Origin: UBA9845 sp051889975
GTDB lineage: Bacteria; Bacillota; Clostridia; Christensenellales; UBA1242
Reading direction: 5' to 3'
Assembly (NCBI GenBank): GCA_051889975.1
Contig: JBJFDJ010000018.1
Coordinates: 1-46,995 of the forward strand
Length of the DNA: 46,995 bases
A program made the translations under genes and the position numbers. This document shows, piece by piece, positions 8,379 through 16,213 of this stretch. Numbering within the stretch: the first letter of the stretch is position 1; the number at the start of each line of letters is the position of its first letter. Under the pieces are notes generated by a model, which was given only the letters and a program-made list of their open reading frames with translations, was not told where the DNA came from and made no database searches.

Positions 8379-8978
8379 TTATTTTTTTGTGATTAACAAA
8401 ACACCATCTTCAATGTCTAAAAGTTCGCTGTCAAAATCGGCATCTGCTTGAACTTTTGCAATAAACTCACGCAAATTGCGAACAATTGTTATTTTTTTGT
8501 GAATTACAAGGCTGTCATCTTTAACCATGCCAAAATAAAGCACATCGTCACAAAAGCAAATGCCATTTTTGTTTAATGCATTTTTTATATAAGGCAAATA
8601 CTTAATATATTGCCCTTTAGGGCCATCTAAAAATATAAAATCAAAACTATTGTTGTTTGTTTTAAAAAAATCCAAGGCGTCTTTGTTTAAAATGTCAACC
8701 CTGTCTGCAACGCCATACTCTTTAAACGTTTGCAAGGCCTTTTGACACATTTCGTTGTTTGTGTCTAGTGTTGTTAAATGCGAATTATCACAAGATAGCA
8801 ACATTAATGTTCCGCTGTAGCCAATTGCTGTGCCAATTTCCAAAATTTCTTTTGGTCTGTTTTTTTCAATTAAACTGCAAAGCAAATCGGCAGTTTTTTC
8901 TCGCACAACTGGTATGTATTGTTCTCTGCACTGTTTTGATAATAATTTGAATTGTTGTTTTTGCTGTTTGGTAATCAT
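8379..8978 (-). CDS. trmR: SAM-dependent tRNA 5-hydroxyuridine methyltransferase (TrmR-like O-methyltransferase)
   Basis: This 199-residue class I methyltransferase belongs to the O-methyltransferase family 3. Motif I is ILEIGTAIGYSG for SAM binding, an acidic residue ends strand beta-2 (TTLDTNNE), and the metal/substrate motifs FLDGPKGQY and DDVLYFG follow. In B. subtilis TrmR (YrrM) converts ho5U34 to mo5U34, after TrhP makes ho5U. The TrhP-like gene at 5275-6501 fits this. No SD precedes the ATG. Instead an extended -10 TGATAATAT ends 6 nt before it, so the mRNA is predicted to be leaderless, like that of trhP. A catechol-type O-methyltransferase acting on small molecules is the alternative. 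Confidence 0.82.
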   Translation of the reverse strand: MITKQQKQQFKLLSKQCREQYIPVVREKTADLLCSLIEKNRPKEILEIGTAIGYSGTLMLLSCDNSHLTTLDTNNEMCQKALQTFKEYGVADRVDILNKDALDFFKTNNNSFDFIFLDGPKGQYIKYLPYIKNALNKNGICFCDDVLYFGMVKDDSLVIHKKITIVRNLREFIAKVQADADFDSELLDIEDGVLLITKK

Positions 8979-8984
8979 GTTGAT

Positions 8985-8992
8985 ATATTATC
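8985..8992 (-). promoter_or_regulatory. Extended -10 of trmR, predicted leaderless
   Basis: TAATAT (8985-8990) preceded by TGA; the hexamer ends 6 nt before the ATG at 8978. The -35 region is weak (TTTTAT). No SD is present. Confidence 0.5.
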
Positions 8993-9233
8993 ACAAAAAT
9001 GCAAAAGATAAAACTCATTTTAAAACAATGTGCCAAAATATTTGTGCAAAATTGCCATTTAAAAACAAAAACAATAATTTTAATTTTGGCAAGAAAAAAA
9101 CTTTTTTAAATATTTTTGCTATGAAATTCACTAAACAAAATAAGTATTTTCAATTTAAATTAACTCCTCATTAAAATTTTCTTGATATTTGAACTATTTT
9201 ACGTTCAAAGCATTTGTTTAATTTAAAAGGCAA

Positions 9234-9277
9234 ACAGCCGTCAAAGTAAGGGCGAAGTGGTTACTTTGGTAGCGTGT
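9234..9277 (-). terminator. Conserved hairpin H1, terminator-like
   Basis: ACAGCCGTCAAAGTAA (9234-9249) pairs with 9261-9277 through a CAAAGTAA/TTACTTTG core, two G-T pairs, one mismatch and one bulge. Read on the minus strand the 3' arm ends TTTGACGGCTGTTT. It shares its outer arms, and an apex containing CCACT, with hairpin H2 at 41187-41229, while the inner stem differs with compensating changes. It lies downstream of the CvpA-like gene and after another terminator. Confidence 0.6.
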
Positions 9278-9286
9278 GGAAACAAA

Positions 9287-9315
9287 AAACACATTAAGTA
9301 GAACCTAATGTGTTT
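9287..9315 (-). terminator. Rho-independent terminator of the CvpA-like gene
   Basis: AAACACATTA pairs with TAATGTGTTT around a 9-nt loop. On the minus strand it ends in a T run. The remainder of 8979-9471, apart from hairpin H1 and the trmR promoter, shows nothing identifiable. Confidence 0.75.
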
Positions 9316-9471
9316 ATATTTTTCCGCCAATATTATTTAGCGCTTTTGCTTATATTTTAAAACCTTGCGTTTTATATAATTTTAATTATAGTTTTTGACT
9401 GACCAATAAAGCAAACTTAAAGTTAAAAACCACAATAAATTTTGTTATTTTTTAATTTGTTAAAAAATCTT

Positions 9472-12400
9472 TTAAATAACTGCAAGTGCCAAAATTTGAT
9501 TTGTCAATTCATCATCAATTAATATGCTCTTTGAATTGCCTTCGGCATCTAAAATATTGTCATTTAAATATTGCTCAATGTTTGCCCTGGTTTTTAATTC
9601 CCCATTGTTTGTAAAATCAACAAAACTTTGAACATAAGCAAGTTCCTGTGCATAAACTTTGCCAGAAATATTGTCAACATTGTTTAAAACTTCGTTGTAA
9701 ATATCTTGGTAAATGCTGTCAATTTGCGTTTTGCCTTTGTTGAGCGCATAAGTGAGCAAATCATTTGTTGTGTTGCCAAACAATGTGCTATCTACAAAGT
9801 TATCAAGCATTGAACCAAATGCCGTCATAGATGAATTTTCGGCGTCTTGATCAACAAATTGTTGCAAGTATTCAAATTCTGTTTTGTAACTTTGGATATT
9901 GCCAACATTGCCCTTAACTTTTGCAATTATTGAAACAAGGTCTGTGTCGGTGATATCTTTTGTTTGCCTGTCAATTTGCAAAGTGATTATGTCATTTAGC
10001 ACACCACCCAAAAGCACGCTGGTTTTTACACCATCAAGTTTTTCGCCAATAGCACTTAATGTTGCAGTGTTAAAGTCAAGATTAACAAGTTGGTTAAGAT
10101 AGCCAAACTCTGTTTCATAATTTATGTCATTGTTAACATTTTCTGTTATTCCCTTAATTATTTGCGCAATTTCTGCGTCATCAATCAAATCAGCTTTTTC
10201 AACAATCTTGTCGCAAACCACTTGCTCAATAATGCCATTTAAAAGAACACTTTGTTTAACATCGTCCAAAACTTTTCCGTATTCGGTCAACGTCATAGAC
10301 GAATCAATGCTTAAAATGTTTGAAATATATGCAAATTCGGTTTGATAAGATGTTATATCATTTACATTGCCTGCCATAACATCCAAAATATCCTTGCCGT
10401 CAATTTTTGTGCCTTGAAGGTCGGCTGGCAGTTCAACATTTTTTATGATATCTTGCAATAGCAATTTGCAATTTGCATCACTTAAAAGCACACTGTTATT
10501 TGCAACTGTTTGGTCAAGTTTTTCGCCGAGTGCTGTCATTGTTTCGGCATTTTTAAGTTGACTTTCAAATGCACCATTTTTAAACATTGTTTGAACATAA
10601 TTAACAAGACTTTCTATGCTTGAAAATTCGTTTTCAAAACTGTCAATATTTTTTATTCCACCACAAATTGCGTCAATGGTGTTTTTAGACAACGTCAATC
10701 CATTGTCTGTGCAGAAATCACCAACATAGGTTGCAACAAAATCAACAATATTGTCTTTGTTGTATTGATATACAAAAGTTGTTAAAGCATTATCTAGCAC
10801 TTTTGCAATTTGATTTAACTGAATGTTTTTAACATCAATATTGTCATCTAACACTGCTTGATATGCAAGACCAAATTGTTTTAACTCGGTTTTAAATGAT
10901 GGAATATATTTTACACTACCCAAAACTTTTTGCAAAAGATTGTCAACAGAAGCATCTAAATTTGCAGATTGCAAAGATTTGTTTATTTGGTCAACAGCAT
11001 AGTCAACCAAATTGTTAAAGGTTGATGTGTTGATAATTTCGCTTGATTTAAGACCATCTATCACATCGCCAACATTTTCAAAAGTTGATGTTGCAAGTGG
11101 CATACTTTGTGTGTTGTCATATCCCTTAAAAATTGCAACTGCATCTTTTACAAAACTATCAAAAAATTGTTTTGTTTGCTCAATTGTCAAGTTTACTTCG
11201 CTGGCAACATATTCAACAGAAAGTTGACTGCAAGCATATTCCACAGCACTTTGTAGGCACATTGGCAACAATTTGTTAACAGTTTTCATTTGAAACAACT
11301 TGTTGTTAAGCAATGAGCCAAGTTCGGTTGTCACTTTTTCTTGCAAATATTCAAGTGTGATATCACTTTGAACAAGTTTTGTTAAAATGTCACAATCGTT
11401 TATGTCACCTGCCATTTTTATAGCAACTTGAACATCTTCTTTGATGTCGTCAACAGAAATAGTTTTTAATTGCGTTAAAATGTCTGTTAACAAATCATTT
11501 AACACTTCATTGCCTAAATCTGGCAATTTTATAAAATAATCTGGCGTATTTAAAATGTTATCAACAAAATAAGGCACCAAACTGTTGTATAAAGTTTTTA
11601 CTATGCCACTAGAAAATACAGCATTGCTAACTTTTTCCACCTTTGGCAAGGTTGTTGTCCATTGCTCTTTTGTTAAATTTACAAAATCAATTTCACTTAA
11701 AGTTTGTATATCATTTGTTAAAACCACCATGTTGACAATCTCATCAAGCCCAGATGTTTTAACACCATTTGTTGTGGTTGTTGTGAGTGTTTTTGCCAAG
11801 GCTGAACTTAATTGATTAATGCCAACAGCACTTAAAACTTTGCCGGCTGGGCTGTCCGTGTAAACATAAATTAAACTGGCATTTTCACCCAGATTTTTTG
11901 TTAGCACACCTTGTTCGGTTCCGTCTTCTTGCACAGTTAATGTTGCCTGTTCAATTTTAACAAGTGTGTCACTTATGCCAGCCAAAGGAATGGCAGTGAA
12001 CACTAGCGAAACCAAACCCATAACAAGCCCAATCAAGGCACCAGCCCATGCATATTTTTTTTCTTTTATAACTTGTTGTTTTTCGGCAACAACTTTGCCT
12101 TCTTGAATAACTTTTGTTGTTTTAACCTTTTTGTTTTTAAACAAGAAGTGAGAAATCAATGCCCATACTGGCCAAAGCACCCATTTGATTACCCAATACC
12201 AAACAACTATTACAATTAAGTTGATTATGCTTAACGCCAGCGTAATAAACATTTTTAAAACGTCTGGATTGTCGGCAATGACTTTGGCTAGGTCTGGATT
12301 TGAAGTTGAAATCATTACTTCAATATATTGTGGAACTGTTGTTACAGCCACGCCTTCAACTTGCAAATTTAAACTAGACAAATCAGCATTCATAATTGCA

Positions 12401-12579
12401 TTGGATATCAAAGACACAAAAGCAAAGCCCAAAGCGCCAAACAAAACAACCCATGCTAGCCTAAATGCACTTTTCTTTAATCCCCTAAAAGCACCCATCA
12501 AAATGGGCAAAATTACAATTAATGCAAGAACAACCGAAATGATTGCTCCCACCAATCCACTTACAGAACTAAATTCCAT
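9472..12579 (-). CDS. Large CvpA-like membrane protein with C-terminal ~80-residue tandem repeats
   Basis: The N-terminal region holds membrane helices at about residues 10-32, 43-62 and 111-148, then another near 180-205. GAFRGLKKSAF follows the first helix, as in CvpA-family proteins. A long, mostly helical region follows with no cysteine-rich or catalytic motif. At least five repeats are marked by a phrase like SYxTEFxYL: IPSFKTEL (562), IDSFENEF (648), ITSYQTEF (745), NYETEFGYL (823), IQSYKTEF (898) and YAQELAYV (979), spaced 76-97 residues. Numbering here is from a GTG at 12588. I place the start at the ATG 12579 (1035 codons) because the GTG lies inside the SD AAGGTGGTG. CvpA itself is about 160 residues, so the repeat region is the novelty. 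The topology suggests it faces outside, but this is inferred. Confidence 0.7.
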   Translation of the reverse strand: MEFSSVSGLVGAIISVVLALIVILPILMGAFRGLKKSAFRLAWVVLFGALGFAFVSLISNAIMNADLSSLNLQVEGVAVTTVPQYIEVMISTSNPDLAKVIADNPDVLKMFITLALSIINLIVIVVWYWVIKWVLWPVWALISHFLFKNKKVKTTKVIQEGKVVAEKQQVIKEKKYAWAGALIGLVMGLVSLVFTAIPLAGISDTLVKIEQATLTVQEDGTEQGVLTKNLGENASLIYVYTDSPAGKVLSAVGINQLSSALAKTLTTTTTNGVKTSGLDEIVNMVVLTNDIQTLSEIDFVNLTKEQWTTTLPKVEKVSNAVFSSGIVKTLYNSLVPYFVDNILNTPDYFIKLPDLGNEVLNDLLTDILTQLKTISVDDIKEDVQVAIKMAGDINDCDILTKLVQSDITLEYLQEKVTTELGSLLNNKLFQMKTVNKLLPMCLQSAVEYACSQLSVEYVASEVNLTIEQTKQFFDSFVKDAVAIFKGYDNTQSMPLATSTFENVGDVIDGLKSSEIINTSTFNNLVDYAVDQINKSLQSANLDASVDNLLQKVLGSVKYIPSFKTELKQFGLAYQAVLDDNIDVKNIQLNQIAKVLDNALTTFVYQYNKDNIVDFVATYVGDFCTDNGLTLSKNTIDAICGGIKNIDSFENEFSSIESLVNYVQTMFKNGAFESQLKNAETMTALGEKLDQTVANNSVLLSDANCKLLLQDIIKNVELPADLQGTKIDGKDILDVMAGNVNDITSYQTEFAYISNILSIDSSMTLTEYGKVLDDVKQSVLLNGIIEQVVCDKIVEKADLIDDAEIAQIIKGITENVNNDINYETEFGYLNQLVNLDFNTATLSAIGEKLDGVKTSVLLGGVLNDIITLQIDRQTKDITDTDLVSIIAKVKGNVGNIQSYKTEFEYLQQFVDQDAENSSMTAFGSMLDNFVDSTLFGNTTNDLLTYALNKGKTQIDSIYQDIYNEVLNNVDNISGKVYAQELAYVQSFVDFTNNGELKTRANIEQYLNDNILDAEGNSKSILIDDELTNQILALAVI

Positions 12580-12741
12580 TTTCACCACCTTAAAATATTA
12601 TTGCCAAATAAATTAAATAAAAAACTTTTTTTCTTTGCAGACAAACAAATTAAAGTGAAAAAAGTTATTCTTAATCATTATATTAATTTTAACAAAAAAA
12701 GTTTTAAAAGTCCAAGAATAAAACAAATTTATTTGCTTTGC

Positions 12742-12771
12742 TTGATTATTAATTGAATTTTTAGTTAAGAT
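12742..12771 (+). promoter_or_regulatory. Promoter of the PAP2 gene, predicted leaderless
   Basis: TTGATT (12742-12747), an 18-nt spacer and TAAGAT (12766-12771). The -10 ends 6 nt before the ATG at 12778 and there is no SD. Confidence 0.5.
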
Positions 12772-12777
12772 AATTAT

Positions 12778-13443
12778 ATGAATAAGACAAAAATCACATT
12801 AATTTCATTTGTTATTGCAAGTTTGTCAATCTTTTTGTTGATGGCAATTTTGGCTTTTACAGGAGCAACAACCGGCCTGGACAAGTTCTGTTTTGATATT
12901 TTTACTTCAAACAGACTTCCATTTTTTAATTGGCTGTTTGTTTTAATAACAATTTTGGGCGAAACAAAAATAATAGTTGCCATAAGCCTTGTTTTAATTG
13001 CATTGCCAAACAGAAAAAAACTTGGGCTACCACTTGCAATTGTTGTTATTATTTGCGCCGTAATAAATTTATTGATAAAGATAATTTTTAAGCGCGCAAG
13101 GCCGGTTGGTTATTTTTTAGAAAATGCTCCACTAAACTATGCCATGCCAACAAGTTATTCGTTTCCAAGTGGCCACTCGCAAACAGCAACTGTGTTTTAT
13201 TTTGTTTTGACATTTTTGCTTTGTAAACATTACATCAAAAAAGATTGGCTTAAAATATTACTTTGGACCATTGCACTTGTTATTTGCGTGCTACTGCCAA
13301 TAAGCAGAGTTTATTTGGGCGTGCACTTTTTTAGCGACATAGTTGCAGGGACAATGCTTGCAGTTTGCATAACTTCTTGTTTTATATACGCAAACAATTT
13401 CATTGACTTTGGCAAATTGTTGCATAAAAATAAGCACACATAA
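12778..13443 (+). CDS. PAP2-family membrane phosphatase
   Basis: This 221-residue integral membrane protein has about six helices and the three PAP2 active-site motifs in order: K101-x6-RP (108-109), PSGH (130-133) and SR-x5-H-x3-D (S176, H183, D187). These enzymes remove phosphate from lipid phosphates such as undecaprenyl pyrophosphate or phosphatidylglycerol phosphate. The sequence does not say which. A BcrC/UppP2-type role in recycling the undecaprenyl carrier is the commonest in Firmicutes. There is no SD; the promoter geometry predicts a leaderless message. It ends just before the DnaA-box cluster. Confidence 0.92.
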   Translation: MNKTKITLISFVIASLSIFLLMAILAFTGATTGLDKFCFDIFTSNRLPFFNWLFVLITILGETKIIVAISLVLIALPNRKKLGLPLAIVVIICAVINLLIKIIFKRARPVGYFLENAPLNYAMPTSYSFPSGHSQTATVFYFVLTFLLCKHYIKKDWLKILLWTIALVICVLLPISRVYLGVHFFSDIVAGTMLAVCITSCFIYANNFIDFGKLLHKNKHT

Positions 13444-13521
13444 AAGTTTTACACATCAACAAAAATTAATCCACCTTTGCACAACTACAAAAAATTGACT
13501 TTTTAACATTTACACAAAAAG

Positions 13522-13724
13522 TTATCCACTTGTGCACAAAATCATAATTATAAATTTTAATGAATAAATATAAAAAATGTGTATATTTTGCAAGATTTAT
13601 GCATTAATATACAAAAGTTATCCACATATCCACAATTTTTTGCCAAGTTATCCACAATTTAATTTTGTAAATTATTAAATCGCGCACACAAATACACATT
13701 TTTCCACTGCCAAAATGTGTATAA
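13522..13724. other. DnaA-box cluster (possible replication origin or DnaA-titrating site)
   Basis: Perfect boxes TTATCCACA occur at 13618-13626 and 13648-13656. TTATCCACT is at 13522-13530, ATATCCACA at 13626-13634, and inverted TTATACACA and ATATACACA at 13716-13724 and 13578-13586. AT-rich DNA lies between them, and two TTTTGCAAAG copies 20 nt apart lie further on (13857, 13877). I noticed no such boxes elsewhere in the window. Neither dnaA nor dnaN is here, and genes on both sides run mainly on the minus strand, which argues against a standard bidirectional oriC. This cluster accounts for most of the gene-free stretch 13444-13976. Confidence 0.6.
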
Positions 13725-13952
13725 CTATATAAATCTTGGGCGTTTATGCACAATTATTGATTTTTTTTGCATAAATATTTGACAGCACTTGCAAACAAGA
13801 CAAAAGATGATTTGCGTGTATAAATGCTTTTTATTGTTTTGGCAATTTTGTAAATGTTTTGCAAAGTTTTATGGCATTTTGCAAAGATGACTTCAATTGC
13901 TTTTAAAGCCAGCTTTTGCTGTTAAACTTGGCACAATAAAATCTTGGCACAA

Positions 13953-13978
13953 AAAAACTCGCCACATGGCAAGTTTTT
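13953..13978 (-). terminator. Terminator overlapping the stop codon of the unknown gene
   Basis: AAAAACTCGCC pairs with GGCAAGTTTTT around ACAT. The one non-Watson-Crick position is G-U only on the minus-strand RNA, which fixes the orientation. The 5' arm starts on the last bases of the TAA of the gene at 13977-14843. Confidence 0.8.
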
Positions 13979-14843
13979 ACATCACATATTCTTTTTGATT
14001 GGTTAAAAATTTTTGTTTTAATGTTTGATAGTTGCAGTCTTTAAATTTGTTTTTGGCTATATCATAAAATATTTTTAAAATTTGTTCATCTTGTTTTTCT
14101 TTTGTGTTGCCCAAAGTGTCTTTTATTATGCTGTCTTCTATAGTATTAAGGTTGGTTATTTGCTCGTTCAAATTATTATAAAATGGTTCAAACTCTTTGT
14201 TAAAAAATTTAACATTGCAAAAGATATTTAAAATTTCTTTTTTGCAGTGTTTGCTGGTGACATCCATTGGGCTTGTAAAAAGCACACCCAAATGATATTT
14301 TTTTGGCACACAATCAACAAAGCTAGAAATATAATACTTTATTTCTTCAAAATTTTTAAAGTCGTTTATAGACTTGTAATTTTGAATTTTGGACAACATT
14401 GTATAATGTTCAATTTCGTTGTCAATATCCATTATTTTAAACATTATATCAAGAGGTGACATTTCGTCCATTACATAACAATTAAAAATCACCCCATTCT
14501 CATTAAAATCAACAAAGTCCTTATCTTTATCATAAACAAAATTTTGATAGGTAAAAGGCTTTTTGCAATACTTTTTTGAAAGTTCCATCATGCAAGCAAT
14601 TTTTTCAGAACGATTTAACACCTTCCAGATGGTTGGAACAAAACAAATTTCAAAATTATGACTTTCAAGCACCTTTGTAATTGTTTCTTGCAAGTCTTTG
14701 CCGTGCTTGACAATATAATTAATTTTTATGTTAAAATTTGCGCTCAATTCGGTTGCAGAATACAAATCTTTAACAAACTCATTTTCTTGAGCCATTGTTT
14801 TTTTTAATTCTTTTTTTGCTTTAAAATAATCAATTATCTTCAT
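13977..14843 (-). CDS. Unknown 288-residue cytoplasmic protein
   Basis: I do not recognise a family. The protein is rich in Lys, Asn, Phe and Ile, has no signal peptide and no clear membrane helix. It opens with a basic amphipathic stretch (MKIIDYFKAKKELKKTM) that could form a helix. The middle has FNCYVMDEMSPLDIMFKIMD, and the C-terminal half is predicted helical. The start is supported by a consensus promoter (14870-14898) and a GGGG-type SD about 6 nt before the ATG. It is a single-gene unit with its own terminator. The higher AT content and lack of relatives might mean transfer, but neighbours are equally AT-rich. Confidence 0.7.
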   Translation of the reverse strand: MKIIDYFKAKKELKKTMAQENEFVKDLYSATELSANFNIKINYIVKHGKDLQETITKVLESHNFEICFVPTIWKVLNRSEKIACMMELSKKYCKKPFTYQNFVYDKDKDFVDFNENGVIFNCYVMDEMSPLDIMFKIMDIDNEIEHYTMLSKIQNYKSINDFKNFEEIKYYISSFVDCVPKKYHLGVLFTSPMDVTSKHCKKEILNIFCNVKFFNKEFEPFYNNLNEQITNLNTIEDSIIKDTLGNTKEKQDEQILKIFYDIAKNKFKDCNYQTLKQKFLTNQKEYVM

Positions 14844-14869
14844 GCAAACCCCAAAGATTTATTTTTTTT

Positions 14870-14898
14870 ATTATAATGCCAAAACAAAAAAATGTCAA
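14870..14898 (-). promoter_or_regulatory. Consensus sigma-A promoter
   Basis: TTGACA (14893-14898), a 17-nt spacer and TATAAT (14870-14875), both perfect, upstream of the unknown gene that starts at 14843. Confidence 0.85.
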
Positions 14899-15047
14899 TA
14901 TCAATGTTTTTTGACATGTTGCTTGCAAAACAATAATAATTTTTTTTGATAATTTTTAAAAAATTTATTATTTCAAACCATTTAATTAAGTTGCATAAAA
15001 AAAATATTTTTAATATAATTTATACATAGTTAAAATTTGTTTTTTGC

Positions 15048-15053
15048 TATAAT
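15048..15053 (+). promoter_or_regulatory. Extended -10 box of rubrerythrin
   Basis: TATAAT preceded by TGC at 15045-15047, with no good -35. The leader is about 15 nt and carries AAGGAGA. Confidence 0.6.
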
Positions 15054-15075
15054 TTTTATTTATAAGGAGAATAAA

Positions 15076-15615
15076 ATGGAACTTAAAGGAAGCAAAACCG
15101 AACAAAACTTGATGACTGCATTTGCAGGTGAAAGTCAAGCACGCAACAAATATACATATTATGCATCAAAAGCAAAAAAAGATGGTTATGAACAAATTGC
15201 TGCAATTTTTCAAGAAACAGCAGACAACGAAAAAGAACACGCAAAAATTTGGTTTAAACTACTTCATGAAGGCAGTGTACCAAGCACCATTGAAAATTTA
15301 AAAGATGCTGCAAATGGCGAAAACTATGAGTGGACAGACATGTATGATGGCTTTGCAAAAACTGCACGCGAAGAAGGTTTTACCCACATAGCATACTTAT
15401 TTGAACAAGTTGGCAAAATTGAAAAAGAACACGAACAAAGATATCTCAAACTTCTTGAAAATGTTGAAGAAGGCGTTGTGTTTAGCCGTGACGATGAACG
15501 CATTTGGAAATGTCGTAACTGTGGACACATTGTAATTGGCAAATATGCCCCAGAAATTTGCCCTGTTTGCGAACACCCAAAGGCATACTTTGAAATAAAA
15601 GCAGAAAATTATTAA
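15076..15615 (+). CDS. rbr: Rubrerythrin
   Basis: This cytoplasmic peroxide-scavenging protein of anaerobes has 179 residues. The N-terminal ferritin-like four-helix domain has the diiron ligands in FAGESQARNKY, DNEKEHAK, FAKTAREEGF and IEKEHEQRY. The C-terminal rubredoxin-like domain has CRNC and CPVC for a single FeCys4 site. I chose the ATG at 15076 because it has the SD AAGGAGA at 6 nt and starts the family's usual MELKGSKTEQNL. Upstream in-frame codons lie before the promoter. It supplies NAD(P)H-linked reduction of hydrogen peroxide through the rubredoxin centre, consistent with an obligate anaerobe. Confidence 0.96.
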   Translation: MELKGSKTEQNLMTAFAGESQARNKYTYYASKAKKDGYEQIAAIFQETADNEKEHAKIWFKLLHEGSVPSTIENLKDAANGENYEWTDMYDGFAKTAREEGFTHIAYLFEQVGKIEKEHEQRYLKLLENVEEGVVFSRDDERIWKCRNCGHIVIGKYAPEICPVCEHPKAYFEIKAENY

Positions 15616-15625
15616 AAAAATTTTT

Positions 15626-15676
15626 CCCCGTGTTTATGTGGTGAACAGCAATGCTCATCACGGCACAGGGTTTTTT
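15626..15676 (+). terminator. Terminator of rubrerythrin
   Basis: CCCCGTG (15626-15632) pairs with CACAGGG (15664-15670), with one C-A mismatch, around a smaller GTGA/TCAC hairpin. Six T follow on the plus strand. Confidence 0.6.
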
Positions 15677-15716
15677 ATTCATACAATTTTATATTCACAG
15701 TCAAAATCGTTTGTTA

Positions 15717-15745
15717 AAAAAAACTTGCACATTGCAAGTTTTTTT
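15717..15745. terminator. Bidirectional terminator
   Basis: A 13-bp perfect stem built from an A run plus CTTGCA and its complement, with loop CAT and T runs on both strands. It separates rubrerythrin from the convergent zinc-ribbon cluster. Confidence 0.85.
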
Positions 15746-15817
15746 ATTGCTTTTTGTAAAATCTTTACTTTTGATTTCATTAACTAAAAAACATTTAACT
15801 AATTAAAAAATTTGTTT

Positions 15818-16198
15818 TTATTCAACTGGTTTTTGACATTCACTGCAAACAGTTTCGCCATCTTTGATTTCTGTGCCACAACGAGAACATTTTTTCATGT
15901 TTACAGTGCCACCTTCTTTTGCAATGTTGCCTTCTTTTATGCTACCTTTTGTTGCCTTTAAACTTAGCCCAACCCATGTGTCATAAATGCCAAAGCTAAC
16001 TGCTGGCACAAACAACAAGAGTGCAATTGAGCCAAAAACAACCAAAAGTATGCCTTTTGTTAAGTTAGAGCCTTCCACCAAAACAGGTATGCCACTAACA
16101 AGCATAGCAATTCCACCAACTAGCAAAACTAGTGACAAAACAAGAGTGATAACTCCAACAACTACCAATGAACCCTTTTGTCTTTGAATCTTATTCAT
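15818..16198 (-). CDS. Small membrane protein with C-terminal zinc ribbon (third gene of SPFH cluster)
   Basis: This 126-residue protein has two strongly hydrophobic helices (about residues 11-34 and 43-68). The C-terminal ribbon is CSRC-x11-CSEC, with GTEIKDGETV between. The ATG at 16198 has AAGGAGAA at 7 nt. It lies 15 nt after the TFIIB-ribbon gene on the same strand, and is the last gene of a three-gene unit with the SPFH protein. The ribbon is of the kind called zinc_ribbon_2 or double zinc ribbon. Its function is unknown; a subunit of a membrane-surface complex is the natural inference from the neighbours. Confidence 0.75.
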   Translation of the reverse strand: MNKIQRQKGSLVVVGVITLVLSLVLLVGGIAMLVSGIPVLVEGSNLTKGILLVVFGSIALLLFVPAVSFGIYDTWVGLSLKATKGSIKEGNIAKEGGTVNMKKCSRCGTEIKDGETVCSECQKPVE

Positions 16199-16213
16199 AA
16201 TAATTCTCCTTTT

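Noticed and set aside
13444..13976. Calling the DnaA-box region a definite oriC
   Set aside because: No dnaA/dnaN and no change in gene orientation around it; recorded as a DnaA-box cluster only.
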